This document shows, one piece after another, positions 53,256 to 61,369 of a stretch of 64,000 bases of DNA. Source of the DNA: an uncultured Chloroflexota bacterium (GTDB lineage: Bacteria > Chloroflexota > Anaerolineae > Aggregatilineales > Phototrophicaceae); the NCBI GenBank assembly GCA_937974245.1, contig CALJKV010000015.1, forward strand, positions 51,722-115,721. Direction: 5' to 3'. Numbering within the stretch: position 1 is the stretch's first letter; each line of letters starts with the position of its first letter. Position numbers and translations under genes: made by a program. Under the pieces are notes generated by a model. The model was not told where the DNA came from, did no database searches, and saw only the letters and a list, made by a program, of their open reading frames with translations.

Positions 53256-53288
53256 GGCTGCCGGGATGATCTCCCTGGCAGTCTTTTT
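53256..53288 (+). terminator. Intrinsic terminator of the signalling operon
   Basis: GGCTGCCGGGA (from 53256-53257) pairs with TCCC-T-GGCAGTC (53272-53283) around a 5-base loop with one bulge and one G-U pair, followed by TTTTT (53284-53288). Confidence 0.85.
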
Positions 53289-53352
53289 GTGGTGGCTGCC
53301 CGATTGTAATGCGCCAGGTCTATTCTGAACGGTTATGCCTTGAGTTTGCCTT

Positions 53353-53382
53353 TAGACAGTGACCCGGTTTTTAAGCTATACT
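53353..53382 (+). promoter_or_regulatory. Candidate promoter of the ECF sigma gene
   Basis: TAGACA (53353-53358) and TATACT (53377-53382) with 18 bases between. Transcription would start about 40 bases before the ATG. Confidence 0.5.
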
Positions 53383-53430
53383 CTAAGATAGTCTGGCTGA
53401 TAACGTCCATTAGACCCTTCCAGAGAGCCG

Positions 53431-54087
53431 ATGACGGAACGAACGAACGAACAATGGATGGCTGACCTGACAGGCCGTCCACAGCAGCAGGAAGCCGCGT
53501 TGGTTGACCTGAGGGAACGCTTGCAGCGGGGTATTTATTATTATTTGAGCCGGGAACGCAGCGATCTGGCTGACCTGGCGCACGCGGAAATCCAGCAGAT
53601 GGCGGAAGACCTGGCGCAGGATGCGACGCTGCGAGTAATGGATAACCTCGACAGTTTCCGCGGGGACAGCCGCTTTACGACCTGGGCGACCAAGGTCGCG
53701 GTACGTGTTGCGATAAGCGATTTACGCCGGGCACGCTACAAGGATTTCAGCCTGGACAGCCTGACAGCCGACGGCGAACTTCAGCCGTTTTCCTCTGATG
53801 GAATGGTGGGCGGCAGTATACCCACCGGCCCGGAAGATTTCGTGGAACGCGACGATGTGATGCTCAAGATCGGCAAGGCGCTGGAAGAGGCGCTCACGGA
53901 TCGGCAGCGGCAGGCATTGGCGGCGGTGGCGCTCCAGGGGGTGCCGCTGGAGATTGTGGCGGAACAGATGGATACGAACCGCAACGCGCTTTATAAGCTC
54001 ATCCACGATGCCCGCCGTAAACTTCGCGCACACCTCGAATCCCAGGGGCTTTCCACCGACTACATGCTCAGCCTGTTTGAGAAGTGA
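53431..54087 (+). CDS. ECF-type RNA polymerase sigma factor
   Basis: 218 residues. Region 2: AEDLAQDATLRVMDNLDSFRGDSRFTTWATKVAVRVAISDLRRAR (in parts), with the FTTWATKVAVR core that contacts the -10. Region 4: LTDRQRQALAAVALQGVPLEIVAEQMDTNRNALYKLIHDARRKLR (in parts), a typical sigma-70 region 4 helix-turn-helix. No anti-sigma gene is next to it, since the following gene is a trypsin-like protein. An SGC-like C-terminal SnoaL extension is absent. Regulon unknown. Confidence 0.88.
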   Translation: MTERTNEQWMADLTGRPQQQEAALVDLRERLQRGIYYYLSRERSDLADLAHAEIQQMAEDLAQDATLRVMDNLDSFRGDSRFTTWATKVAVRVAISDLRRARYKDFSLDSLTADGELQPFSSDGMVGGSIPTGPEDFVERDDVMLKIGKALEEALTDRQRQALAAVALQGVPLEIVAEQMDTNRNALYKLIHDARRKLRAHLESQGLSTDYMLSLFEK

Positions 54088-54127
54088 GCGTGGCGCTTCC
54101 GATTAACACATAATAATAGGGAATATC

Positions 54128-55015
54128 GTGCCACGAATCAACGACTACATATTGGATTCTGTCTTCTATTTGTATAAAACAGAACATGATGCACGCGAAG
54201 GAACAGGTGGCGGTGGATGCGGAGTATTTGTACGCTATCCGTTCATAACGGTTATTGATGGCAAAACGGGTATTCATGTCTATGCTATAACCAATAGACA
54301 TATTGTTAAGGAAATGAAGGGTGAAGATCAAAAGCTTTTCATAAGAGTAAATATGATTGATGGAGATATAGACTTCCTAGAGATAGAACCGCATTCTTGG
54401 GTTTTCCATGATCTTGGGCATGATTTAGCAATATGCCCCGTTCCAGTCGTTTTTGGAAAACATAGAGTCGAAGTTTTTCCTCACAATCAACTATTGAAAG
54501 AATCCAACGTAGAGGAAATTGATTTAGGTGTTGGGAGTGAAATCGTTACATTTGGACGATTTAAAACCCATGAAGGAAAGCAACAGAATATTCCTGTTGC
54601 TCGCTTTGGGTATATTTCCATGATGCCAATTGAACCGATATACAATAAATATTTACAAATCAATCAAGAAAGTTTTTTGGTCGAATGTCACTCTGCCAGT
54701 GGGTATAGTGGATCACCTGTTACAGTAACGGTGGGGCTAACTAGACACGAGCCTGAGATACCATCGCCTGGAAAATCAACCAAGATTATCCATGAAGGTC
54801 GGACATTCTTGATTGGGATTGTTTGGGCGCATATGGATGAGTATACCAGGGTAGTGGATAAACAGGATAATGTCATAAATGATGAGTGGTACGTGAAATA
54901 CAATACGGGCATGATGGCCGTTGTACCGGCATGGCGGATCATTGAGCTATTAGAATCTGATGAACTCGCCCAAAAGAGGCAACAAATCGAAAAAATTGCT
55001 GTCGATAAATATTGA
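54128..55015 (+). CDS. Trypsin-like serine protease-type protein, AT-rich
   Basis: 295 residues from a GTG with AGGGA five bases upstream. The catalytic triad of the trypsin fold is readable: His58 in AITNRHIV, Asp99 in HDLAICPV and Ser194 in SGYSGSPV. There is no signal peptide, so it acts inside the cell, unlike DegP-type proteases, and there is no PDZ domain. Base composition is markedly more AT-rich than the sigma factor and priA on either side, which suggests recent transfer. Intracellular trypsin-like proteins of this type occur in conflict and defence loci, but no partner is seen here. Confidence 0.78.
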   Translation: MPRINDYILDSVFYLYKTEHDAREGTGGGGCGVFVRYPFITVIDGKTGIHVYAITNRHIVKEMKGEDQKLFIRVNMIDGDIDFLEIEPHSWVFHDLGHDLAICPVPVVFGKHRVEVFPHNQLLKESNVEEIDLGVGSEIVTFGRFKTHEGKQQNIPVARFGYISMMPIEPIYNKYLQINQESFLVECHSASGYSGSPVTVTVGLTRHEPEIPSPGKSTKIIHEGRTFLIGIVWAHMDEYTRVVDKQDNVINDEWYVKYNTGMMAVVPAWRIIELLESDELAQKRQQIEKIAVDKY

Positions 55016-55106
55016 GCGACAATCTCAAAACCTTAAGTCTCTCAATCAAGCGATCATGGGGTCTCCCAGCGTGCCTTCCACCCCGATTCTATGCTAGACT
55101 CAAAGC

Positions 55107-57899
55107 ATGACCACCTATGCAGAAGTCGCCATCAACGCGCCGGTACGCGCCACCTTTGACTACCACATCCCCCCCCACCTGGACGGCCTGATCGCGCCCG
55201 GCCACCTGGTACAGGTTGCCTTTGGCACTGCCCAGCAAGTCGGCGTGGTGCTGGCGCTGCATGAGTCCAGCCCGGTTCACGTTACCAAACCAGTCCGCGA
55301 ACGGCTTGACCCGCGCCCGGTACTGACGCCGCTCCAGATCGGCCTCGCCCGCTGGTTGAGCGAGACGACCTTCGCGCCACCGGGGGACTGTGTGTGGCTG
55401 TTCCTGCCGCCGGGGTTCGCCGGACAGCGCGATATGCAGGTTACACTGGCAGACGATGCGCTGCGCGAAGACCTGACCGAGCAGAAGCTCGTCAACCTGC
55501 TGCGGCGGCGCGGTACACTCACCGGACGCCAGATCAACCAGGCCATCGCCGGGGATGACTGGCAGAAGCCGCTCGAACGGCTGGCAAAAGCGGGTGTCGT
55601 GACGATTGAACGTGTGTTGGCCGCTCCCCGCACTCGCCCCAAACTCATCCAGACTGCCGGTTTAGCCATCCACCCTAACCAGATACCCCATATTGCCCGC
55701 CACCTGGGACGCCAATCGCGGCGCGCCGATATTCTGGAAGTGTTGGCTGCGCTGCGCGATGACCAGCCACCGGTTGCGTCTGTGCTGGATGCCGCCGAAG
55801 CCAGCCGGGGGCCGCTCGACAGGCTGGCCGAAGCCGGACTGGTGACGATTCATCGCGACGAGCGCCCGCATACTGTCTCGCTCGCTATCCCCCGCGAGGT
55901 CATCCCGGAAACGCTGGTTGATCTGCGCGACGGTCACAAGCAGCACCACATTCTGCGCGTGCTGGCGCGGGAATCCGAGCCGATTGATGTGAGCTGGATT
56001 TATGCCCAGACTGACGCGACCCTCAACGATCTCAAACAATTAGAAGAAGATGGCCTGATCTTCCTGGCAGAGAAACAGACCTGGCGCGACTCTTTGGCCG
56101 AACGCGATTTCGTGCCGACGATTGCCCCGCCCCTCACGCCGGAGCAGCAGACTGCCTGGGAGCAAGTCGCGGCGGCGATTAAAGGGTGGATGTGGGAAGC
56201 AGCGCCGCCCTCAGAGAACAACCTGGCGGATAGCGGGCCTCAGCCGGCTGTCTCTACCCCGGAAAGCAAAAACCCCCACAACTTTCTGCTGCATGGCGTG
56301 ACCGGCAGCGGAAAGACCGAGATTTACCTGCGGGCAATTGATCTCACGCTGGCGCAGGGGCGCGGAGCCATCTTTCTCGTGCCGGAAATCGCCCTTACTG
56401 CCCAGACAGTGCGGCGGGTAGCGGCGCGTTTCCCCGGACAGGTGGCTGTCGTCCACAGTGGATTGAGTGACGGCGAACGCTACGACACCTGGCGGCGCGC
56501 CCGTGATGGCTTGATTTCAGTAGTGGTAGGGGCGCGTTCGGCGCTGTTCACACCGCTGCCGGATGTCGGGTTGGTGATTCTGGACGAGGAACACGACCAT
56601 AGTTACAAGCAGTCACCGCCCATCGGAATGCCTTACTACCATGCCCGCGCCACCGCTGAAGAAATGATGCGCCGCAACAACGGTGTGCTGATCCTGGGCA
56701 GCGCGACACCCGATGTGGAGACGATGCACCGCGCCCTGTGGGGCGATATGCAGTTGATCCGTCTACCGTCGCGTATCATGGGCCACCGTGAACGAATATT
56801 GGAGCAGTCCGAGCGGGAAGGTGTGGCAGCCCGCTATCATCCGGCGGACGCCGATGAAGCCGTGATGATTGACCTGCCGCCGGTGGAGGTGGTCGATATG
56901 CGCGGCGAACTGCGCGAAGGCAATACCAGCATTTTCAGCCGGGCGCTGCAAACCGCACTGGGCGACGTGCTGGCGAAGCGCGAACAAGTCATCCTCTATC
57001 TGAACCGGCGCGGCACATCCACTTATGTGTTTTGCCGGGACTGCGGCTATGTGACGACCTGCCCGCGCTGTGATACGCCGCTCACGTACCACCGGCATGG
57101 GGCGGCGCTGCGCTGCCACCGCTGTGACTACCAGACACCGCCGCCGGCAACCTGTCCGCAGTGCGGCTCAGGACGCATCAAATTTTTTGGGGCGGGAACA
57201 CAGCAGGTTGAGCAGGCCCTCAATGAGATGTTCCCTGGTGTGCGGGCGTTGCGCTGGGACGCGGACACGGCCAGCAACGCAGCGGCACACGAGGCTTACC
57301 TGCATCGTTTTATGGAACGCGGGGCGGATGTGCTGATTGGCACACAGATGGTCGCTAAGGGGCTGGACCTGCCGCTGGTGACGCTGGTCGGCGTGGTGAG
57401 CGCCGATATGGGGCTGGCGCTGCCGGACTTCCGCGCCGGGGAGCGGGTGTTCCAGTTGTTAACACAGGTGGCCGGGCGTGCCGGGCGCGGGCTGTTAGGC
57501 GGCAAGGTCATTCTGCAAACCTACCAGCCGGGGCATTACGCCGTTGCCACCGCCTCAAAACATGATTACAACACGTTCTACGGGCGGGAAATCGCCTACC
57601 GCCGTGATATGGGCTACCCACCGTTTCGTTCGCTCATCCGTGTGCTGTTTCGCTTCCCTACTGACGCGCAGGCGAAGGCCGAGGCCGAACGCTGTGCCGC
57701 CCTCTTGCGGGGACGCATCGCCAAACTCGATATGACCGGCACCGAGATGATTGGCCCGGCGCCATGTTTCTTTAACCGTATCAACAATGTTTATCACTGG
57801 CATCTCTTCCTGCGCGGGCCGAATCCAGCGGCGGCATTCGCAGGTGTGGACATCCCGCGTGGCTGGTACGTGGATATTGACCCGGTGGAGGTGCTGTGA
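55107..57899 (+). CDS. priA: Primosomal protein N' (replication restart helicase PriA)
   Basis: 930 residues against 732 in E. coli. The N-terminal DNA-binding part (AEVAINAPVRATFDYHIP) is followed by a winged-helix region enlarged by about 150-190 residues. The helicase has HGVTGSGKTEIYLRAI (Walker A near 396), VLDEEHDHSYKQ-like box (near 491) and the conserved later motifs (LNRRGTSTYVFCRDCG; ATSKHDYNTFYGREI). A zinc-binding insert carries eight Cys in CxxC pairs (about 643-686). It restarts stalled replication forks. Its terminal 13 codons are duplicated at 62439-62477, beyond a 4.5-kb islet. Confidence 0.96.
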   Translation: MTTYAEVAINAPVRATFDYHIPPHLDGLIAPGHLVQVAFGTAQQVGVVLALHESSPVHVTKPVRERLDPRPVLTPLQIGLARWLSETTFAPPGDCVWLFLPPGFAGQRDMQVTLADDALREDLTEQKLVNLLRRRGTLTGRQINQAIAGDDWQKPLERLAKAGVVTIERVLAAPRTRPKLIQTAGLAIHPNQIPHIARHLGRQSRRADILEVLAALRDDQPPVASVLDAAEASRGPLDRLAEAGLVTIHRDERPHTVSLAIPREVIPETLVDLRDGHKQHHILRVLARESEPIDVSWIYAQTDATLNDLKQLEEDGLIFLAEKQTWRDSLAERDFVPTIAPPLTPEQQTAWEQVAAAIKGWMWEAAPPSENNLADSGPQPAVSTPESKNPHNFLLHGVTGSGKTEIYLRAIDLTLAQGRGAIFLVPEIALTAQTVRRVAARFPGQVAVVHSGLSDGERYDTWRRARDGLISVVVGARSALFTPLPDVGLVILDEEHDHSYKQSPPIGMPYYHARATAEEMMRRNNGVLILGSATPDVETMHRALWGDMQLIRLPSRIMGHRERILEQSEREGVAARYHPADADEAVMIDLPPVEVVDMRGELREGNTSIFSRALQTALGDVLAKREQVILYLNRRGTSTYVFCRDCGYVTTCPRCDTPLTYHRHGAALRCHRCDYQTPPPATCPQCGSGRIKFFGAGTQQVEQALNEMFPGVRALRWDADTASNAAAHEAYLHRFMERGADVLIGTQMVAKGLDLPLVTLVGVVSADMGLALPDFRAGERVFQLLTQVAGRAGRGLLGGKVILQTYQPGHYAVATASKHDYNTFYGREIAYRRDMGYPPFRSLIRVLFRFPTDAQAKAEAERCAALLRGRIAKLDMTGTEMIGPAPCFFNRINNVYHWHLFLRGPNPAAAFAGVDIPRGWYVDIDPVEVL

Positions 57900-57904
57900 G
57901 GGGG
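57861..57904 (+). repeat. Direct repeat copy 1: native priA 3' end
   Basis: Last 13 codons of priA including TGA plus a few G's. Matches 62439-62482 at 39 of 44 positions, ungapped and in the same orientation. Confidence 0.85.
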
Positions 57905-57923
57905 ATTTTTGTTCTCATCCCCC
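57900..57923. terminator. Hairpin between priA and the convergent metallopeptidase gene
   Basis: GGGGGAT (57900-57906) pairs with ATCCCCC (57917-57923), 10-base loop. No clear T-tract. Confidence 0.55.
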
Positions 57924-57929
57924 GATGTC

Positions 57930-59048
57930 TTATTCACCTGGAGTTCTAAACTCGAAGCTGCTGTCGTAGGCCGCCCAACTGTTCGTCGTAATACCGTTTT
58001 GGTCGCTGCCCACATATTCTGTTTGTCCACCAACATAATGAACAGTGACCATCCCGCCGTTTGTGGTCATCACACCATCATGGACAGCCGCCGTACACAG
58101 GTTGCTGTCACTGGTATATATCCCCGTCCCCCAGACAGCATCAGCCGGACAGTCCGCCGGGCATTCCACCAAAGCGAAGGGCTGATTCAGGTTGACCACA
58201 TCCTGTCCGGTCACCGAACATTCAACCACCAGCGCGGCAGTCTGTGTAGTGGGGCATTCCGGTTGCCAGTCTAACTGACCATAGAGAGAATCAATCAGTC
58301 CGAATAGCGCCGGATCATAGTCCGCCAGTTCTTCACGGGTATTGACGAAATTATGGATACCATCCGTGGGATCAGCCTGCAGGTTGACATTAAAGTAGTC
58401 TTGAATGCCTTCTGCCCAGTATTCCTCGGCGTTGGTCGCGGCATACGTGTTTTGCCATAGTCCCTGGGTCATGGCTGCGTTATAGGTATCGAGGACGGCG
58501 GCTTCAAAAGTCGGGTCAATGGCTTGCAGTCCCATGATTTTTACAGTGTGGGCAAACTCATGTACGAAGATGTTTTCACCCTGATATGGATCGTCAATAT
58601 AACATAACAGATTCTCTTCAGCGCCGGAACTCATTAGTAGATAAGGGGTTGCGCCCACGCCCCGGGTACGCTGATCCCAATCGGTTTCCGGCCACCACTC
58701 GTAGAGAACCTTATAATCGGGTAAATCGCTGATGACCTCATTCGCGCCAATGATGCCGATTTTCACCTGCTGATCTATGAGGGTTGATGGCAGGGAAGGG
58801 TCGGCCTGCAACAGGTAGTAGGCAATCTCCCAGGCACCCTGGAGTGCGGCATCCGGCACCGCATCCGATGCCAGGATGGGGATTCCTTCGACCGAACAGT
58901 ATTTTGTGTAAAAGGGGTCTACATTTAAATCAGATGGCGGCTTGGTGACAGTACAACCGTTTTCGAGACTGGACTGCGCCTCGGTAAAACTCAGTCTGAC
59001 GACAAACAAAAGCAAAAACAGAAGGAGTAACTGTTTCAGGGCAGACAT
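57930..59048 (-). CDS. Secreted zincin-like metallopeptidase with a C-terminal LCCL domain
   Basis: 372 residues with a signal peptide (LKQLLLLFLLLFVVRLS). The middle part contains FVHEFAHTVKIMG (HExxH at 163-167) and, about 45 residues later, NAEEYWAEG, whose Glu is a candidate third zinc ligand. The C-terminus (about 293-367) is an LCCL domain: FALVECPADCP, VWGTGIYTSDSNLCTAAVHDG, MVTVHYVGG and NGITTNSW. LCCL modules are best known from secreted eukaryotic proteins and some bacterial exoproteins, where they act in binding. Predicted to be an exported protease or binding protein. Lies just inside the islet flanked by priA end copies. Confidence 0.82.
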   Translation of the reverse strand: MSALKQLLLLFLLLFVVRLSFTEAQSSLENGCTVTKPPSDLNVDPFYTKYCSVEGIPILASDAVPDAALQGAWEIAYYLLQADPSLPSTLIDQQVKIGIIGANEVISDLPDYKVLYEWWPETDWDQRTRGVGATPYLLMSSGAEENLLCYIDDPYQGENIFVHEFAHTVKIMGLQAIDPTFEAAVLDTYNAAMTQGLWQNTYAATNAEEYWAEGIQDYFNVNLQADPTDGIHNFVNTREELADYDPALFGLIDSLYGQLDWQPECPTTQTAALVVECSVTGQDVVNLNQPFALVECPADCPADAVWGTGIYTSDSNLCTAAVHDGVMTTNGGMVTVHYVGGQTEYVGSDQNGITTNSWAAYDSSFEFRTPGE

Positions 59049-59137
59049 AATAGATTATTCTTTTCAGGCTCATTGAGCAGAAATGATATTTTGAATGAGG
59101 TGTTTTCTGTTGTCAAGGCGGCGCAGCGGAGCTTACA

Positions 59138-59584
59138 TCACTGTTCTCCAGGCTGTTTTTGGGCGCAGCGTTCACACAAACCCTTGAGCGCCAGGTGATC
59201 CGCCCAGACTTCAAAGCCGTATGTATCGTGAATTTGCTGGAATACCGGGAAGAGGATGTCGGTGCTGATGCTGAACACCTCCCCGCAGGACTGGCACAGC
59301 AGATGGTGATGGTGCGCTTCCCCCGCGATGCGGTATACTCGCCCGGTTTCGGCGTCCATCTCTGAGGCGACCACCAGCCCGACTTCGGTCAAAATATCCA
59401 GTGCCCGGTATATAGTAGACCGGTCAATCGTCGAATCCAGCAAGTTGACCTTATTTTGAATATCGGACACTGTTGCGTGGCCTTGTAGTTCGCAGACTGC
59501 ATCCAGCACAATAAGGCGCTGCGGTGTCACCCGGTAGCCTCTGGAATGCAGGGCCGCGATATAATCCTTACTTTCGTGACTCAT
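59138..59584 (-). CDS. Fur family metalloregulator
   Basis: 148 residues from an ATG with AGGA upstream. The winged-helix domain has GYRVTPQRLIVLDAV and IDRSTIYRALDILTEVGLV (YRAL helix). The metal domain has HHHHLLCQSCG (His91-94, C97, C100) and CERC (C137, C140), so a structural CxxC-CxxC zinc site is complete. The metal sensed (Zn, Fe or other) cannot be told, but the CDF exporter gene in the same islet makes zinc plausible. The start overlaps the stop of the TetR gene by four bases. Confidence 0.9.
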   Translation of the reverse strand: MSHESKDYIAALHSRGYRVTPQRLIVLDAVCELQGHATVSDIQNKVNLLDSTIDRSTIYRALDILTEVGLVVASEMDAETGRVYRIAGEAHHHHLLCQSCGEVFSISTDILFPVFQQIHDTYGFEVWADHLALKGLCERCAQKQPGEQ

Positions 59585-60168
59585 GGTGGTATCCTGTAGG
59601 CATCCCGTATCGCCGCCCGTTGAAGCTGTTGCAGAATCGCAGCGATGTCCTGGGGAGTATATCCGGTGTGATTGGTCAGCCACCAATCCACCAGCCCCAA
59701 CTGCGCCCCGACGATATAAGTTGCCAGCACAGGAAGCGGGATGGTCGGTGGGGTATCCGGATACGCGGCTTCGAGGCTGGCCGCCAGCACATTGGTCATC
59801 TGCTCACGGATGCCGCGCATAATCACATGAAAATCCTTTGCGTTCCTGATCGCCAGATAGATGAATTTCCCCTCGGAAAAACGATGCAGAAACGTAATCA
59901 TCTCCGTTTGGGGCGTCGCGCTAAGAAGCTGTTCGCGGGAAAGCTGGCTCAGGTTCAGACTGGTTGTAAAATCGGCGTGATGGTCGAGCAGCAGATCATC
60001 TTTGCTCTGATAATGCAGGTAAAACGTGGTGCGCCCCAGGTTCGCCCGGTTGGTAATGTCCTGAATCGTGATCTCGTCGTAGTCTTTCTCCCGGATGAGC
60101 CGAACGAGGGTATTCCGCAGCAGCTCCCGCGTGCGTTGTACCCGTCGGTCAACTTTTTCCTCGCTCAT
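59581..60168 (-). CDS. TetR family regulator (TetR_C_7-like style)
   Basis: 195 residues from ATG 60168, preceded by GGAGGG. The DNA-binding domain is TRELLRNTLVRLIREKDYDEITIQDITNRANLGRTTFYLHYQSKDDLL (in parts). The C-terminal part has FIYLAIRNAKDFHVIMRGI and GAQLGLVDWWLTNHTGYTPQDIA (in part), a signature common in TetR proteins of Firmicutes and Chloroflexota. Divergent from the methyltransferase gene and translationally coupled to fur, so it probably regulates both directions. Confidence 0.88.
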   Translation of the reverse strand: MSEEKVDRRVQRTRELLRNTLVRLIREKDYDEITIQDITNRANLGRTTFYLHYQSKDDLLLDHHADFTTSLNLSQLSREQLLSATPQTEMITFLHRFSEGKFIYLAIRNAKDFHVIMRGIREQMTNVLAASLEAAYPDTPPTIPLPVLATYIVGAQLGLVDWWLTNHTGYTPQDIAAILQQLQRAAIRDAYRIPP

Positions 60169-60181
60169 CAGCCCTCCGATC

Positions 60182-60207
60182 CTGAACAATCTCCCCGAAA
60201 TGTTCAG
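60182..60207. promoter_or_regulatory. Inverted repeat upstream of the TetR-fur operon
   Basis: CTGAACA (60182-60188) and TGTTCAG (60201-60207), 12 bases apart, in the short divergent region. Candidate operator for the TetR protein. A second repeat TGATG-N4-CATCA lies close to the methyltransferase ribosome binding site. Confidence 0.5.
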
Positions 60208-60309
60208 TAGTGAATATATCATAGCATCTGATTAGTGCATGGCGGCTGTTTTTTCTATATGGTGAGAAAGCAACTAAATATTGATGCGATCATCATATAG
60301 GAGATAGAT

Positions 60310-61209
60310 ATGCACTACCATGGGAATAACACCCAAACACGTTCCACTCACAATCACCTTGCGCTACTTGTGACCGCCCTGGGCATCCTGGGGGGAATCT
60401 TCCTGTATATACAGGATTTGGCGATTACCGCGTTGGGCGGTGTGTTGTTTGTTCTGGCACATCTCGCTGTCGCTGGCGGTATGCTGTATCTGGGGCGCGG
60501 CTTTATCCGGGGCGTAGTCCAACGACTGCATGGAGCTTCACCAGCCCACAGCCACACCCATGACAATCTGGAGACAACAGGCGCGACAATCAGTTGGGCA
60601 TATTTGTACGACATCCTGGTCAATCTGATTCTATTCGGCCAGGAGCGAAAGATGCGGGAAGCGACTATTAACCTGGCACATATCCAACCGGGTGAACGGG
60701 TTATAGATGTGGGTTGTGGCACGGGTACACTGGCGATCACCGCCAAACTGAAAACCGGCCCAACGACAGAAATACATGGCACTGACGCCGCACCGGAAAT
60801 GATCGAAAGGGCACGGCAAAAGGCGCTGAAAGCGGGCGTGAATGTGGCTTTCCAGGCCGGGCTCGTGGAAGCGATTGATTTCCCCGAAAATACGTTCGAC
60901 ATCGTATTGAGCAGCCTCATGGTTCATCATTTGCCACCTGACTTGAAGTCGAAAGCCTTCGCTGAGATTTTCCGAGTGTTGAAGCCGGGTGGTCGGTTGC
61001 TCATCGTGGATTTTGAGCCGCCGCAGCGGGGACTCACCAGAACCATCCTCTCCCTGTTTCTAGGGCAAGGCATGATGCAAATTGACAACAGCACGATTCC
61101 ACCGATGCTGACCGCCGCTGGCTTCGCCGGGGTGGAAAAGGGGCAAACGGAGATACAGATGGCGACCTATATCACCGGACGCAAACCCGCCGACCACACA
61201 GTAGCATAA
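60310..61209 (+). CDS. Membrane-anchored SAM-dependent methyltransferase
   Basis: 299 residues with GGAG before the ATG. Two N-terminal helices (LALLVTALGILGGIFLYI, ITALGGVLFVLAHLAVAGGM) are joined by a His-containing stretch (SPAHSHTHDN) to a class I methyltransferase: VIDVGCGTGTLAITAKL (motif I, in part), IHGTDAAPEMIERARQKA, FDIVLSSLMVHHLP and RVLKPGGRLLIVDFEPP. The UbiE-like order suggests a lipid or small-molecule acceptor at the membrane. Divergent from the TetR-fur pair, 160 bases before the CDF gene. Confidence 0.85.
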   Translation: MHYHGNNTQTRSTHNHLALLVTALGILGGIFLYIQDLAITALGGVLFVLAHLAVAGGMLYLGRGFIRGVVQRLHGASPAHSHTHDNLETTGATISWAYLYDILVNLILFGQERKMREATINLAHIQPGERVIDVGCGTGTLAITAKLKTGPTTEIHGTDAAPEMIERARQKALKAGVNVAFQAGLVEAIDFPENTFDIVLSSLMVHHLPPDLKSKAFAEIFRVLKPGGRLLIVDFEPPQRGLTRTILSLFLGQGMMQIDNSTIPPMLTAAGFAGVEKGQTEIQMATYITGRKPADHTVA

Positions 61210-61369
61210 CTGCAAAATGTCGCAATAAGCATTTTAACGTGGAATTTCTGCTACGCTGATGGCATGACAAAAAGCGGCGTTACAGACGCAAGGGTGCACC
61301 GCCGTGCGCCCCTACATGCCCCGACCACCGGCGGCGCAACACCCTGCAATGCACGAGGAGACTAATTCA

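Noticed and set aside
54070..55107. Possible direct repeat around the trypsin-like gene (AGCGTG...CTTCC near 54088 and 55068)
   Set aside because: Only short words match with different spacing, so chance is sufficient.
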